From assembly GCF_003944765.1 (NCBI RefSeq), contig NZ_RWIU01000004.1, positions 434,001-498,000 of the forward strand: DNA of 64,000 nucleotides, given 5' to 3'. Positions 51,721 through 59,828 of the stretch are shown here, piece after piece. Numbering within the stretch: position 1 is the stretch's first letter; each line of letters opens with the position of its first letter. This DNA is from Hymenobacter perfusus. GTDB lineage: Bacteria; Bacteroidota; Bacteroidia; Cytophagales; Hymenobacteraceae. The notes under the pieces are model-generated. The model saw only the letters and a program-made list of their open reading frames with translations. It was not told the origin of the DNA and made no database searches. Made by a program: the position numbers and the translations under genes.

Positions 51721-51766
51721 TTTGCATCTTAGGGCCGCAGCAATCAGATAATCTACCGCTGCTGTA

Positions 51767-51824
51767 TTTTGTGACCAAATGAAGTGTGATAAGATAATTT
51801 GTCACACTTCATTTGGTCACAAAA
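51767..51824. repeat. 23-bp perfect inverted repeat upstream of the 51856 gene
   Basis: TTTTGTGACCAAATGAAGTG (start of 51767-51789) is repeated in inverse at 51802-51824 around a 12-nt loop. It is AT-rich, without a T-run, and lies 31 bp before the ATG. It could be an operator, a weak terminator or an insertion scar. Confidence 0.75.
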
Positions 51825-51855
51825 AGTAAGACAGCACTTATTAGCCCGTTATGAT

Positions 51856-52404
51856 ATGGATGCAACTAGAGGGTATTTTGCGCTTACCCAGACCCGCTAC
51901 GCCGCGTGGCTCGGCGAGAACCGCAGCACGGTGGCCATGGTGGAAGCCGGCCACCGCGCCGCGCCCCTGCGAATAGGCAACCGGCAGGGAATACGCCTGG
52001 ACTTGGCCACGGTGGGTAACACGCTCACCCCCGAAAACGAGCTGCGGACGCTGCCGCCCCTGCCGGAGCCCGCGCCGGAACCCGGCCCGCTGCACCACCG
52101 CCTGCGGGAGCTGCAGCACCAGCTCACCAACCTGCGCTACCGGCTGGAAAACCTGCAACGGCAGGCACAGCCCTACCTCAACCGGCTGCTGGCCGTGCCG
52201 GCCCTGCGGGCCTGGCCCGGGCCGGTGTCTAACCCCGAGCGAGAAGCACGCTGGCTCGATTCGTTTGAGCAGGAGGCCGTGCAGATGCTGCGCGACGTGT
52301 GCGGCCGGGGGCCGCAGCTGCTTCTGCAAGCTCGCATTGCCGGGCTGGAGCAGGAAACGGCGCTGCTGGAAGCCGCCCTCGGGGCGGGGCCGCCCGCTGC
52401 ATAG
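51856..52404 (+). CDS. Helical HTH-like hypothetical protein
   Basis: 182 aa from the ATG at 51856; upstream in-frame TTG at 51799 lies inside the inverted repeat. The first 70 residues (YFALTQTRYAAWLGENRSTV followed by AMVEAGHRAAP) have the shape of a Cro/XRE-type helix-turn-helix: 'TQTRYAAWLGENRSTVAMVE' fits LTQxxLAxxLGVSRSxVSxxE. The C-terminal half is a Leu/Arg/Gln-rich coiled coil. Probably a DNA-binding protein; target unknown. It lies 78 bp upstream of the dipeptidase gene. Confidence 0.65.
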   Translation: MDATRGYFALTQTRYAAWLGENRSTVAMVEAGHRAAPLRIGNRQGIRLDLATVGNTLTPENELRTLPPLPEPAPEPGPLHHRLRELQHQLTNLRYRLENLQRQAQPYLNRLLAVPALRAWPGPVSNPEREARWLDSFEQEAVQMLRDVCGRGPQLLLQARIAGLEQETALLEAALGAGPPAA

Positions 52405-52482
52405 GACGGGAATAGAACGGTGCGCTACTGCCCAACTTCCACTACTTTTACCCCCGTATTTCCAACCCCACTACCACCCCGT

Positions 52483-53847
52483 ATGGCCTCTTTCCTCCAG
52501 CAGAACCAGGAGCGTTTCCTGACCGAACTCCTCGACTGGCTCCGCATTCCGTCGGTTTCCGCCGACCCCAAGTTTCACGGCGACGTACTGCGGGCCGCCG
52601 AGTACCTGAAGGCCCGCTTCCTGGAAGTAGGCCTGGAAAACGTGGAGCTGTGCCCTACGGCCGGTAACCCCATCGTGTACGGTGAGAAAATCATCGACCC
52701 CGCCCTGCCCACCGTGCTGGTGTACGGCCACTACGACGTGCAGCCCGCCGACCCTTATGAGCTGTGGGATTCGCCCCCGTTCGAGCCCGTTATCAAGGAC
52801 GAGAAAATCTACGCCCGCGGGGCATGCGACGACAAAGGCCAGGTGTACATGCACGTAAAGGCCCTGGAAATGATGAACCAGGACGGCGGTTTGCCCTGCA
52901 ACATCAAGGTGATGATTGAGGGTGAGGAGGAAATCGGTTCCAACAACCTCGGCATCTTCGTGCGCGCCAACAAGGAGAAGCTGAAGGCCGACGTCATCCT
53001 GATTTCCGACACCGGCATGCTGGCCAACGACGAGCCCAGCATCGAGGTGGGCCTGCGCGGCCTGAGCTACCACGAGGTGGAAGTAACCGGCCCCAACCGC
53101 GACCTGCACTCCGGCCTCTACGGCGGCGCGGTGGCTAACCCCATCAACGTGCTCTGCAAGATGATTACCAGCCTGCACGACGAAAACAACCACATCACCA
53201 TCCCCGAGTTCTACAACAACGTAGCCGTCCTCACCGACGAGGAACGTGCCGAGCTGAACCGCGTGCCGCACTCCGACGACGAGTTCAAGAAGAGCATCGG
53301 CTTGCCCGATACCTACGGCGAGCAGGGCTACACCACCGTGGAGCGCATCGGCATCCGGCCCACGCTGGACGTGAACGGCATCTGGGGCGGCTACACCGGC
53401 GAGGGCGCCAAAACGGTTATTGCCTCCAAGGCCTACGCCAAAATTTCGATGCGCCTGGTGCCTAACCAGACCTCGGAGGAAATCACCCAGCTGTTCCAGC
53501 AGCACTTCGAGCGGATTGCGCCCAGCGGCGTGACGGTGAAGGTGAAGCCCCACCACGGCGGCGAGCCAGTGGTAACCCCCACCGACTCGGTGGCATACAA
53601 AGCGGCGGCCGATGCCATGGAAACCACCTTCGGCAAGCGCCCCATTCCGACGCGGGGGGGCGGCTCCATTCCCATCGTGGCCATGTTCAAGAGCGAGCTG
53701 GGCTTGGATACCGTGCTGCTCGGCTTCGGGCTGGACTCCGACGCCATCCACTCGCCCAATGAGCACTACGGCGTGTTCAACTTCCTGAAAGGCATCGAAA
53801 CCATCCCGCACTTCTACCGCAACTACGCGGCGGCCGTGAAGGGCTAA
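52483..53847 (+). CDS. M20-family dipeptidase (carnosine-dipeptidase-like)
   Basis: 454 aa from the ATG at 52483 (MASFLQQNQERFLTELLDWL). A zinc metallopeptidase of the M20 family that cleaves dipeptides in the cytoplasm. Zinc/catalytic motifs are VYGHYDVQPAD near residue 85, ARGACDDKGQ near 112 and IEGEEEIGSNN near 146. The dimerisation (lid) domain spans about 180-340, with DLHSGLYGGAVANPINVL near 207. RGGGSIPIV near 389 and a late histidine (DAIHSPNEHYGV near 424) complete the metal site. No signal peptide. Confidence 0.93.
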   Translation: MASFLQQNQERFLTELLDWLRIPSVSADPKFHGDVLRAAEYLKARFLEVGLENVELCPTAGNPIVYGEKIIDPALPTVLVYGHYDVQPADPYELWDSPPFEPVIKDEKIYARGACDDKGQVYMHVKALEMMNQDGGLPCNIKVMIEGEEEIGSNNLGIFVRANKEKLKADVILISDTGMLANDEPSIEVGLRGLSYHEVEVTGPNRDLHSGLYGGAVANPINVLCKMITSLHDENNHITIPEFYNNVAVLTDEERAELNRVPHSDDEFKKSIGLPDTYGEQGYTTVERIGIRPTLDVNGIWGGYTGEGAKTVIASKAYAKISMRLVPNQTSEEITQLFQQHFERIAPSGVTVKVKPHHGGEPVVTPTDSVAYKAAADAMETTFGKRPIPTRGGGSIPIVAMFKSELGLDTVLLGFGLDSDAIHSPNEHYGVFNFLKGIETIPHFYRNYAAAVKG

Positions 53848-53859
53848 TGCAAGGCTAAT

Positions 53860-53918
53860 TTCCCAACACAAGAAGAGCCCCTGCCGATTGTCGGTAGGGG
53901 CTCTTCTTGTGTTGGGAA
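53860..53918 (+). terminator. 28-bp terminator stem after the dipeptidase gene
   Basis: Arms 53860-53887 and 53891-53918 pair over 28 bp with one G-T, around a TTG loop; the stem includes AGAAGAGCCCC. The following 277 bp to 54195 contain no gene I can support. Confidence 0.85.
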
Positions 53919-54195
53919 GTTCATGGATGAGAGTTGTGAAATTTCTCCATCTTTACACCCTATCCTGCGCAGCCTTTTATGCCTGATCCGGCTGCGTTCC
54001 TACACACCTGTATTGCCTGCCCTGTAGTGGTTCACCCAATGAATCACTCCCCACTATCCCGCATCTATTTCAGGATGCGCAGGCTTTGCGTGTCACCTCT
54101 TCCTTGTTTTTTGATGACTTTCGCTGTATTCAGTGGCCGTAGAGCCCTGTATTCGATGCTTCTCCTGCTTTCTTTCCTCCGTGAAAAAATAAATC

Positions 54196-54363
54196 ATGAA
54201 AAAAGTAATCGAAATGGACACATGGTCTTATCTTTTTGGTTCATGGGGAAAATTTTTATGGTATTCATGTCAAATATTTGTGTATATAATAATAGGGTAT
54301 GTTTTAATTAATTTATTTAAAGTCGCAAAAAAATATTTTTCAATTAATAATTTTATAAACTAA
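54196..54363 (+). CDS. Possible 55-aa single-span membrane peptide
   Basis: ATG at 54196 opens a 55-codon frame beginning MKKVIEMDTWSYLFGSWGKF, with one hydrophobic span (CQIFVYIIIGYVLINLF) and a basic tail KVAKKYF. It lies in strongly AT-rich DNA, where chance frames are usually short, and codons are AT-biased like the downstream lipoprotein. A longer overlapping frame from 53979 is compositionally less plausible. No homologue is recognised. Confidence 0.35.
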   Translation: MKKVIEMDTWSYLFGSWGKFLWYSCQIFVYIIIGYVLINLFKVAKKYFSINNFIN

Positions 54364-54482
54364 ATAAAGATAATATAGACGGTAACTATAATTGAGATAA
54401 TGAAGAAACTGAATGATAGTATAAAACGCAAGGAGGTTCTTCTAGTCGCTGTCGTTAATCACAAACGATAAAATAAATAATC

Positions 54483-54887
54483 ATGAATAACAAAATGATT
54501 TATTTTTCCGGTCTTCTTTTATTTGTAATAACTTCTATCTCAGGTTGCAGTACCGAGCGAAGTATTGTAAAGACGCCTAGCGTAGGAGAATAAAGCGTAT
54601 ATCGATTAAAGTCAAAAAATAATATTAATATGCCTATTGTTTTTGGTCAAATAAATTTATTGGAAAAGGGAGTTGTATATCCGGTGTCGGCTGCTATCAT
54701 AACACTAGACGATGTTATGTTATCTGCTAATGAGAGAGGTGAATATAACATGACGATGAATCCGGGTATTCATCGTATTATGGTTGGTCAAATAGGAATG
54801 CACCAATCCAGAGTAACCTTAAAAGTTGTTCCGGGAGATTCTATTCGTATTGACTTTCAATTGCGGCCGGATTTGCGTCCGTTGTAA
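54483..54887 (+). pseudogene. Lipoprotein with one in-frame TAA, carboxypeptidase-regulatory-like domain
   Basis: ATG at 54483 encodes a signal peptide and lipobox (SGLLLFVITSISGC, cysteine 22) and stops at TAA 54591-54593 after 36 codons. The same frame continues without another stop through SVYRLKSKNNIN into the 85-residue part that begins at ATG 54630. That part has a beta-sandwich pattern of the carboxypeptidase regulatory-like type: FGQINLLEKGVVYPVSAAII, GEYNMTMNPGIHRIMVGQIG, VTLKVVPGDSIRIDF. One nonsense mutation in a 134-residue lipoprotein explains the arrangement. The DNA is AT-rich and probably acquired. Confidence 0.65.
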
Positions 54888-54920
54888 TAGGTATGAAAGA
54901 TAGTTGAATTTTGCCTGCCT

Positions 54921-54996
54921 AAATTTCCTCATAAAAGTAAGCGTCGGTTTATGGATACGTATCCATAAACCGACGCTTACTTTTATGAGGAAATTT
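54921..54996. repeat. 76-bp perfect palindrome without a spacer
   Basis: The 38-nt left half beginning AAATTTCCTCATAAAAGTAA is followed at once by its exact reverse complement; the centre is GATAC/GTATC at 54958/54959. A T-run (54994-54998) follows on the plus strand and A3 precedes on the left, so it could be a bidirectional terminator between the lipoprotein and the barrel cluster. Confidence 0.92.
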
Positions 54997-55037
54997 TTGG
55001 CCTCTTTACAACGGTTTTGTGAAGGGTATCTAGGTAA

Positions 55038-55113
55038 TGTAGAGACTTGATATTTCACGTCTCCTCGTTGCTGATGTTATTTCGTTAAACGGCGCAACTT
55101 CGGCCGTTTAACG
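55038..55113. repeat. Degenerate copy of the GTAGAGAC repeat plus hairpin
   Basis: TGTAGAGAC...ACGTCTCCTCGTTGCTGATGTT-like sequence (55038-55080) resembles the left arm of the element at 2167. It runs into a hairpin, CGTTAAACGG (55083-55092) with CCGTTTAACG (55104-55113), which may terminate the 55138 gene. Confidence 0.6.
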
Positions 55114-55137
55114 GGGAGATACCGCTCCTTCCTTCTC

Positions 55138-55734
55138 CTAATTCCCTTGGAACGAGTACGTGAGGTACAGCTGGAAGGCACTGTTGCGGATGTTGTTCTG
55201 CACTTTGGTAGTGCCTACCGTCACCGATTTCTCCACGTTCGTGAGGCCGCCATTGTAGCGCAGGCCTACGCCCAGGCCGGTTTTGCGCTGGTAGCCCAGG
55301 CCGAACAGGTAACCCGCGTCCACGATGTTGTAGCTGGGCTTCACGTCGAGGCTCTGGTTGTCGGTTTTGCGGCGGGCGGCTACCAGAAAGCCCACCTGCG
55401 GGCCAGCCTCGAAGAACAAGCCATCCACGTTGACGTGGAAAACCAGCGGCACGTCCACGTAGTCGAGGCGGGTGGCTACCTCGGGGGAGGAGGGAAGCTT
55501 GGCTCCTTTGCGGGAGTAGATAACTTCGGGCTGGAAGGCAAACAGCTTCGAGAGGCCGATATTGGCGAAGCCGCCGGCCTGAAACCCGAAGGCGTTCTTG
55601 TAGCTGTCGGCCTGCTCGCCCACAAAGTTAGAGAGCGTACCACCGGCTTTCAGCCCCAGGGACACATTGCGCTGGGCCTGGGCCGCGCCGCTCAGACCGG
55701 TGAGCAGCAACAAAGAGAAAAGAGCTTTCTTCAT
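55138..55734 (-). CDS. PorT-like outer-membrane beta-barrel protein 1
   Basis: 198 aa with signal peptide MKKALFSLLLLTGLSGAAQA. Family phrases are VSLGLKAGGTLSNFVGEQAD, FGFQAGGFANIGLSKLFAFQ, LDYVDVPLVFHVN and VGLRYNGGLTNVEKS. The C-terminal strand ends QLYLTYSFQGN. It is predicted to form an outer-membrane barrel of eight strands. It is last of three tandem paralogues on the minus strand, 137 bp from the next, each with its own terminator. Function unknown. Confidence 0.9.
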   Translation of the reverse strand: MKKALFSLLLLTGLSGAAQAQRNVSLGLKAGGTLSNFVGEQADSYKNAFGFQAGGFANIGLSKLFAFQPEVIYSRKGAKLPSSPEVATRLDYVDVPLVFHVNVDGLFFEAGPQVGFLVAARRKTDNQSLDVKPSYNIVDAGYLFGLGYQRKTGLGVGLRYNGGLTNVEKSVTVGTTKVQNNIRNSAFQLYLTYSFQGN

Positions 55735-55811
55735 GCGAAAAGGAAGGAAGAACGAAAAGGGAAACGGAGCGCGAAACTACGTGCAAACACCGTAGTAACG
55801 GCGGAAAGACG

Positions 55812-55846
55812 CAAAAACGGCCTCCCTCCGCATGGAGAGAGGCCGC
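55812..55846 (-). terminator. Terminator of barrel protein 2
   Basis: CGGCCTC (55818-55824) pairs with GAGGCCG (55839-55845); the A-run to the left is a T-run on the minus strand. Confidence 0.75.
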
Positions 55847-55871
55847 TGGATAAGCTGGCAGGAACCCCGGC

Positions 55872-56540
55872 CTATTTGCCCGGCAGCAGGAAACCTACCG
55901 ACGCTTGGAATACTGAGTTGCGGGCGTTGCGCACATCGGCGTCGCCGGTGTAACCGTCCTTGGCGAAGTCGGTGAACGAGCCGTTGTAGCGCAGGCCCAG
56001 CATGAAGCCGTTATCGGCCTGGTAGCCCAGCCCGGCCGCGTACCCGATTTCGTTGCGGTTCACGTTGCTGAGGTCGGCCACGCCCTGGCGCTGGATGGCC
56101 GTGTTACCGTTGATGGACACGCTGGATTCGTCCTTCACTTTCAGCAGATAGCTATACTGCGGGCCGGCCTCAAAGTAGGCCCCACCGGCGCGTATTTTCA
56201 GCAGCACCGGCACATCAATGTAGTTGTAGGTCCGGTCGCCGTCGTACTTTACTTTGGTGCCGCCCACGGTAAACTCGTCGTCGGCGTAAGTAAAGCCTTT
56301 CTGCGAGAACAGCACCTCCGGCTGCACCGACAGGAAACCATCGTCGAGCAGGCCAATGTTCAGCATAGCACCGCCGTGGAAACCGAATTTGTTCTTGTAC
56401 TGGTCCTCGTTCGTCAGATCACCCGAGATATTGGAGAGGTTGCCGCCGGCTTTGAGGCCGAAACGGATACCCTGGGCCTTCGATTCGGAAACGGCAACAG
56501 TGGCCAGCAGGGCCGCAGCGGCCAGTAGTGACTTTTTCAT
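55872..56540 (-). CDS. PorT-like outer-membrane beta-barrel protein 2
   Basis: 222 aa with signal peptide (LLAAAALLATVAVSESKA). Shared family phrases are IRFGLKAGGNLSNISGDLTN, LSVQPEVLFSQKGFTY, YNYIDVPVLLKIRAGGAYFE (the barrel-core motif) and LGLRYNGSFTDFAKDG. It ends with the strand FQASVGFLLPGK. It is closer to barrel 1 and 3 than to the 18.4-kb barrel. Presumably outer membrane; ligand or role unknown. Confidence 0.9.
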   Translation of the reverse strand: MKKSLLAAAALLATVAVSESKAQGIRFGLKAGGNLSNISGDLTNEDQYKNKFGFHGGAMLNIGLLDDGFLSVQPEVLFSQKGFTYADDEFTVGGTKVKYDGDRTYNYIDVPVLLKIRAGGAYFEAGPQYSYLLKVKDESSVSINGNTAIQRQGVADLSNVNRNEIGYAAGLGYQADNGFMLGLRYNGSFTDFAKDGYTGDADVRNARNSVFQASVGFLLPGK

Positions 56541-56661
56541 GAGCGCAACAGAAGTTAGGGGTGGTGAGGGAAAACAAAAAAGTTCACGGCTGGCGTACGA
56601 AAAATGTGCCAGCCTGCTGCCTTTAACGGCTGTAACCGGGTAAAGGCATATAAATCAGCTG

Positions 56662-56698
56662 AAAAAAATGGCTGCCCTCCCGCAGGAAAGCAGCCATT
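56662..56698 (-). terminator. Terminator of barrel protein 3
   Basis: AATGGCTGC pairs with GCAGCCATT around CCTCCCGCAGGAAA; an A-run to the left gives T on the minus strand. Confidence 0.8.
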
Positions 56699-56716
56699 CA
56701 GGTCGGCCGGGGCCGG

Positions 56717-57460
56717 TTATTTGGTCGGAATCAGGTAGCCGAGCTGCAGGGTGAAGGCGTTGTTAAACGCCTTCGGCTCGTTGTCCGTATTCTTGGTGTC
56801 GATGAGCGAGTTGAAGCCCCGGGCGTAGCGCAGACCCAGGCTGATGCCGCCGTCGGTCATGTAGCCCACGCCCGCCACGCCGCTGATGTCGAACTGCGCG
56901 AGGTCGGATTTGTAAGCGTCGTCGCGGCTGATGCCGGTGTAGTCGAGGAAGGCACCGTCGTTTTCTACTTTGTCCTTGTCACCATTGGTGAATTTGGTCG
57001 TGGTCTGCGACTTATTCTTAGAGCCAAAGAGGTAGCTCACCTGCGGACCCAGCTCAAAGAACAGGCCACCGGCGTTGATGCGGGCCAGCAACGGCACATC
57101 CAGGTAGTGCAGTACGCGCTGCTGCTCCTGCTCTACCGATTTCACGTTGGCGGCCAGATTCGTTTTCTGGGTCGTGCTAATTTCGTAACCCTTGCGGTTA
57201 TAGAGCAATTCGGGAGCGAAGGAGAAGAACCCGTCGCTGCTAAGCGGGATGATTACGCCTACACCAGCATTATAGCCCAGTTTGTAGTCACCCAAGTCGG
57301 TGCTGTAGTTAGCGCCGGTGATCTGGCTCACATTGTCGCCGGAGATGTTGGAGTAGGTACCGCCTACTTTCACCCCGATGCGGAAGCCGCCGGCATCCTG
57401 TGCATTTACTACGGAAATGGAGGCAACGCCTAAAGCGGCCAGCAGTGCAATTTTTTTCAT
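56717..57460 (-). CDS. PorT-like outer-membrane beta-barrel protein 3
   Basis: 247 aa from the ATG at 57460 (MKKIALLAALGVASISVVNA), which puts the signal peptide first; an in-frame start at 57484 adds eight polar residues. Family phrases are FRIGVKVGGTYSNISGDNVS, FSFAPELLYNRKGYEI, VLHYLDVPLLARINAGGLFF and LGLRYARGFNSLIDTKN, ending with LQLGYLIPTK. It is the largest of the three tandem paralogues and first in the transcriptional direction. Confidence 0.9.
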   Translation of the reverse strand: MKKIALLAALGVASISVVNAQDAGGFRIGVKVGGTYSNISGDNVSQITGANYSTDLGDYKLGYNAGVGVIIPLSSDGFFSFAPELLYNRKGYEISTTQKTNLAANVKSVEQEQQRVLHYLDVPLLARINAGGLFFELGPQVSYLFGSKNKSQTTTKFTNGDKDKVENDGAFLDYTGISRDDAYKSDLAQFDISGVAGVGYMTDGGISLGLRYARGFNSLIDTKNTDNEPKAFNNAFTLQLGYLIPTK

Positions 57461-57703
57461 GACAATAGGGGGATTTGAACGCACAGATCAACAACCACTT
57501 CACCGACCACAACAGCCACGTTCCTCGTGGTTTTCAGGGGCTCATAGCGTAAAGCAACACCGTAGGGTTGCAGCATAAATCATATTTTCTCTGAAATTCA
57601 CCAAAACGTAACAGCGGCGTTTCCGGCTAACTGGTACAACGGCAAGGAGTTAGCCAGGCGGATAAAAACGGGAGTTTCCAGCGGGCTAACAGGCTGATTT
57701 TGC

Positions 57704-57711
57704 TACTTTTG
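57704..57711 (+). promoter_or_regulatory. -7 element TACTTTTG of the PagL-like gene
   Basis: Perfect TAnnTTTG 24 nt before the ATG at 57736. It lies inside the upstream in-frame extension beginning at 57700, which argues for the later start. No -33 TTG at the ideal distance. The rest of 57461-57703 shows no gene. Confidence 0.5.
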
Positions 57712-57735
57712 ACGGAAAGTCGGCGCGTTGTTTTT

Positions 57736-58836
57736 ATGAAGATTCGGTACAGATGGCTGCTCGCCGGCTTGCTTTTGGCGGGTGCTCCGGGCCTAGTGTG
57801 TGCCCAGCGCGTGGCCGAGCCGTTGGTAGTGGGGGCCTACGCGCAGGGTAGTTTCATTCTGGCCCATACGGCTTCGGTAAAGCACCTGGCCGTGTCGCAC
57901 CCCACCGGTCTGGAGCTGAACGTGCAACGGCAAACCACCGGCGCGCAACCCTGGCACGCGTGGTACAAGTACCCGAAAGTGGGGCTGGCCCTGGTGTATT
58001 ACGACTACCACAACGCCCGCCTGGGCCGCTCCTACGCGGCCAGCGTGTACATCAGCAAAACGTTCTGGCGGACCCGGCGGCAGGAGCTGAACTTCCGGCT
58101 GGGAACGGGCCTGGGCTACTTCCCGGAGCGGTTTGACGCCGAAACCAACCATAAGAATACCATCATCGGCTCCCGCCTGAACGCCACGCTGCAAACCCGC
58201 CTGGAGTACGATGTGGCCCTGACGCCACACCTGGGCCTGCTGCTGGGGCTGGGCCTGAACCATTATTCCAACGGGGCCACCACCAAACCCAACTTCGGCG
58301 TGAACCTGCCCACCGTGTTGCTGGGCCTCAACTACCATCAGCAGCGCCCGTTCCGGCCGGTAGATGCACCGCCCGCCCCTGAACCCACCGACATCGGCCG
58401 CAATTTTCTGAATCTGAGCGCCTCCACGGGCTGGAAGCAGCGCAACGAGGTGGATACCCGCGCTTATCTGGTCAACTCCGTGACGCTGGCCGCCGGCCGC
58501 CGCCTCAACCGCAAAAGCAACGTGGTAGCCGGCCTGGAAGGCTTCTACGACCGGAGCCTGACGGCCGAGTTCCGCGACACGGCCCGCGTCACCACCCGCT
58601 CGCCCGACGTGAAAAAGGCGGGGGCCTACGTGGGCCATGAGCTGCTGTTCGGGCGGCTGGCCTTCGTTTCGCACCTCGGGTTTTACGTGTATAATCCGTA
58701 CAAATCCAACCGCTTCTACTACGAGCGGCTGGGCCTCAAGTACAACTTTACCGACCGCCTGTTCGGCAACATCGACCTGAAAGTACACGGCGGCTCCGCC
58801 GATGTGATTGAGTGGCGGCTGGGCTTGAAGCTGTGA
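57736..58836 (+). CDS. PagL-like acyloxyacyl hydrolase (lipid A deacylase)
   Basis: 366 aa from the ATG at 57736 with signal peptide (WLLAGLLLAGAPGLVCAQ). An outer-membrane beta barrel of the lipid A 3-O-deacylase type: HPTGLELNVQRQT near residue 55, GTGLGYFPERFD, and GLGLNHYSNGATTKPNFGVN near 170, whose His and Ser correspond to the catalytic pair of PagL. It is longer than PagL (about 170 aa), with strands repeated in the second half. It would trim lipid A acyl chains. Divergent from the barrel cluster. Confidence 0.85.
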   Translation: MKIRYRWLLAGLLLAGAPGLVCAQRVAEPLVVGAYAQGSFILAHTASVKHLAVSHPTGLELNVQRQTTGAQPWHAWYKYPKVGLALVYYDYHNARLGRSYAASVYISKTFWRTRRQELNFRLGTGLGYFPERFDAETNHKNTIIGSRLNATLQTRLEYDVALTPHLGLLLGLGLNHYSNGATTKPNFGVNLPTVLLGLNYHQQRPFRPVDAPPAPEPTDIGRNFLNLSASTGWKQRNEVDTRAYLVNSVTLAAGRRLNRKSNVVAGLEGFYDRSLTAEFRDTARVTTRSPDVKKAGAYVGHELLFGRLAFVSHLGFYVYNPYKSNRFYYERLGLKYNFTDRLFGNIDLKVHGGSADVIEWRLGLKL

Positions 58837-58975
58837 GGTGACCAGTGTATAACCGGGTGCAGCTGAACGGCAGTAAATGGCGGTTCAGGCAGCGAGTCTG
58901 ACGCTTGGGTAAGATGGAACGGGCGTTGTCGCGCCGCCACGCCATCTTGCCTGCACAACGTCACCCCTTACTGTT

Positions 58976-59626
58976 ATGGAAACCTTTCTGCTGCTGAACC
59001 GCTGGCTGCACATTGCGGCCGGCTTTACCGGATTCTTTGTAGCGCCAGTAGCGCTTATCGTGCGGAAGGGCGGGCCGGCGCACCGGTTCTGGGGGAAGGT
59101 GTTCTTCTACGCCATGCTGGTGGCGGGCACCACGGCCCTGGCGGCGGCCAGCCTCAAAGGGCTCACGTTTCTACTGCTCACGGGCGTATTCAGCCTGTAC
59201 CTGGCGCAGTTCGGGTACCGCTCGTTGCGGCACAAGCTCATGGGCCAGGGTCAGCAGGCCAGCCTCTACGACTGGGTAAGCGCGCTGCTGGGTCTGGCGG
59301 TGTTTGCCGGCACGCTGGGCTACGGCCTGTGGGCGCGGCCTTTCAACGTGGTGATGGTGGTCTTCGGTGCCATTGGCCTGATGACGACGGGGCGGCAGCT
59401 GTGGGCCTTTCGGCGGCCGGGGCCCTGGCCCGCCGGTCAGTGGCTGCGCAACCACATTTCGGGTTTTATGGGCTCCTACATTGCGGCCGTATCGGCATTT
59501 TCCGCCACCAGCCTCACGTTCATTCCGTTTCCGCTCAATTTCCTCTGGCCCACGCTGGTGCTGGTGCCCGTCCTGATATGGATGCAGCGCCGCCACGTTC
59601 CTAAAGGTGAAGTTGCGAAATTGTGA
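58976..59626 (+). CDS. DUF2306-like integral membrane protein
   Basis: 216 aa, six or seven transmembrane helices. The start METFLLLNRWLHIAAGFTGF and the following PVALIVRKGGPAHRFWGKVF are typical of this Bacteroidota membrane family. Histidines in WLHIAAG and HRFWGK, and later RNHISGFMGSYIAA, could bind haem or metal. The last residues (KGEVAKL) are encoded by a GTGAAGTT-type intergenic repeat. Function unknown. Confidence 0.75.
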   Translation: METFLLLNRWLHIAAGFTGFFVAPVALIVRKGGPAHRFWGKVFFYAMLVAGTTALAAASLKGLTFLLLTGVFSLYLAQFGYRSLRHKLMGQGQQASLYDWVSALLGLAVFAGTLGYGLWARPFNVVMVVFGAIGLMTTGRQLWAFRRPGPWPAGQWLRNHISGFMGSYIAAVSAFSATSLTFIPFPLNFLWPTLVLVPVLIWMQRRHVPKGEVAKL

Positions 59627-59667
59627 AGTGGTGAAGTTGTCATTGCGAGGCGGAGCCGAAGCAATCT
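59608..59667. repeat. GTGAAGTT-type repeat joined to a TGTCATTGCGAG element
   Basis: GTGAAGTTGCGAAATTGTGA-like units (59608-59637) run straight into TGTCATTGCGAGG...GAAGCAATCT (59638-59667), a relative of the elements at 39187 and 62571. The inverse of the first part forms the end of pyrD near 59829-59850. Confidence 0.7.
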
Positions 59668-59698
59668 ATCCTTTACGCAGCCCGCCGCCCTTACCCAC

Positions 59699-59740
59699 GC
59701 AAAAGCCCCTGACGCCAGTACAGACGTCAGGGGCTTTTGC
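59699..59740. terminator. Bidirectional terminator between DUF2306-like gene and pyrD
   Basis: AAAAGCCCCTGACG (59701-59714) pairs perfectly with CGTCAGGGGCTTTT (59725-59738). Confidence 0.85.
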
Positions 59741-59828
59741 GCAGGTCAGGGTTTTGTTCTTTGAAAAGGAAGGACTAACGCCGCTCTATGCGCGCAATAT
59801 CCTTCGTCCTCGCAAGGGCAGCACAATT

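Noticed and set aside
52471..53871. 466-codon minus-strand frame
   Set aside because: Antisense to the M20 dipeptidase, which has a complete metal site.
53979..54311. 110-codon plus-strand frame in the AT-rich region
   Set aside because: Low-complexity composition with many rare residues, no signal peptide or domain, and it conflicts with the better 55-aa frame.
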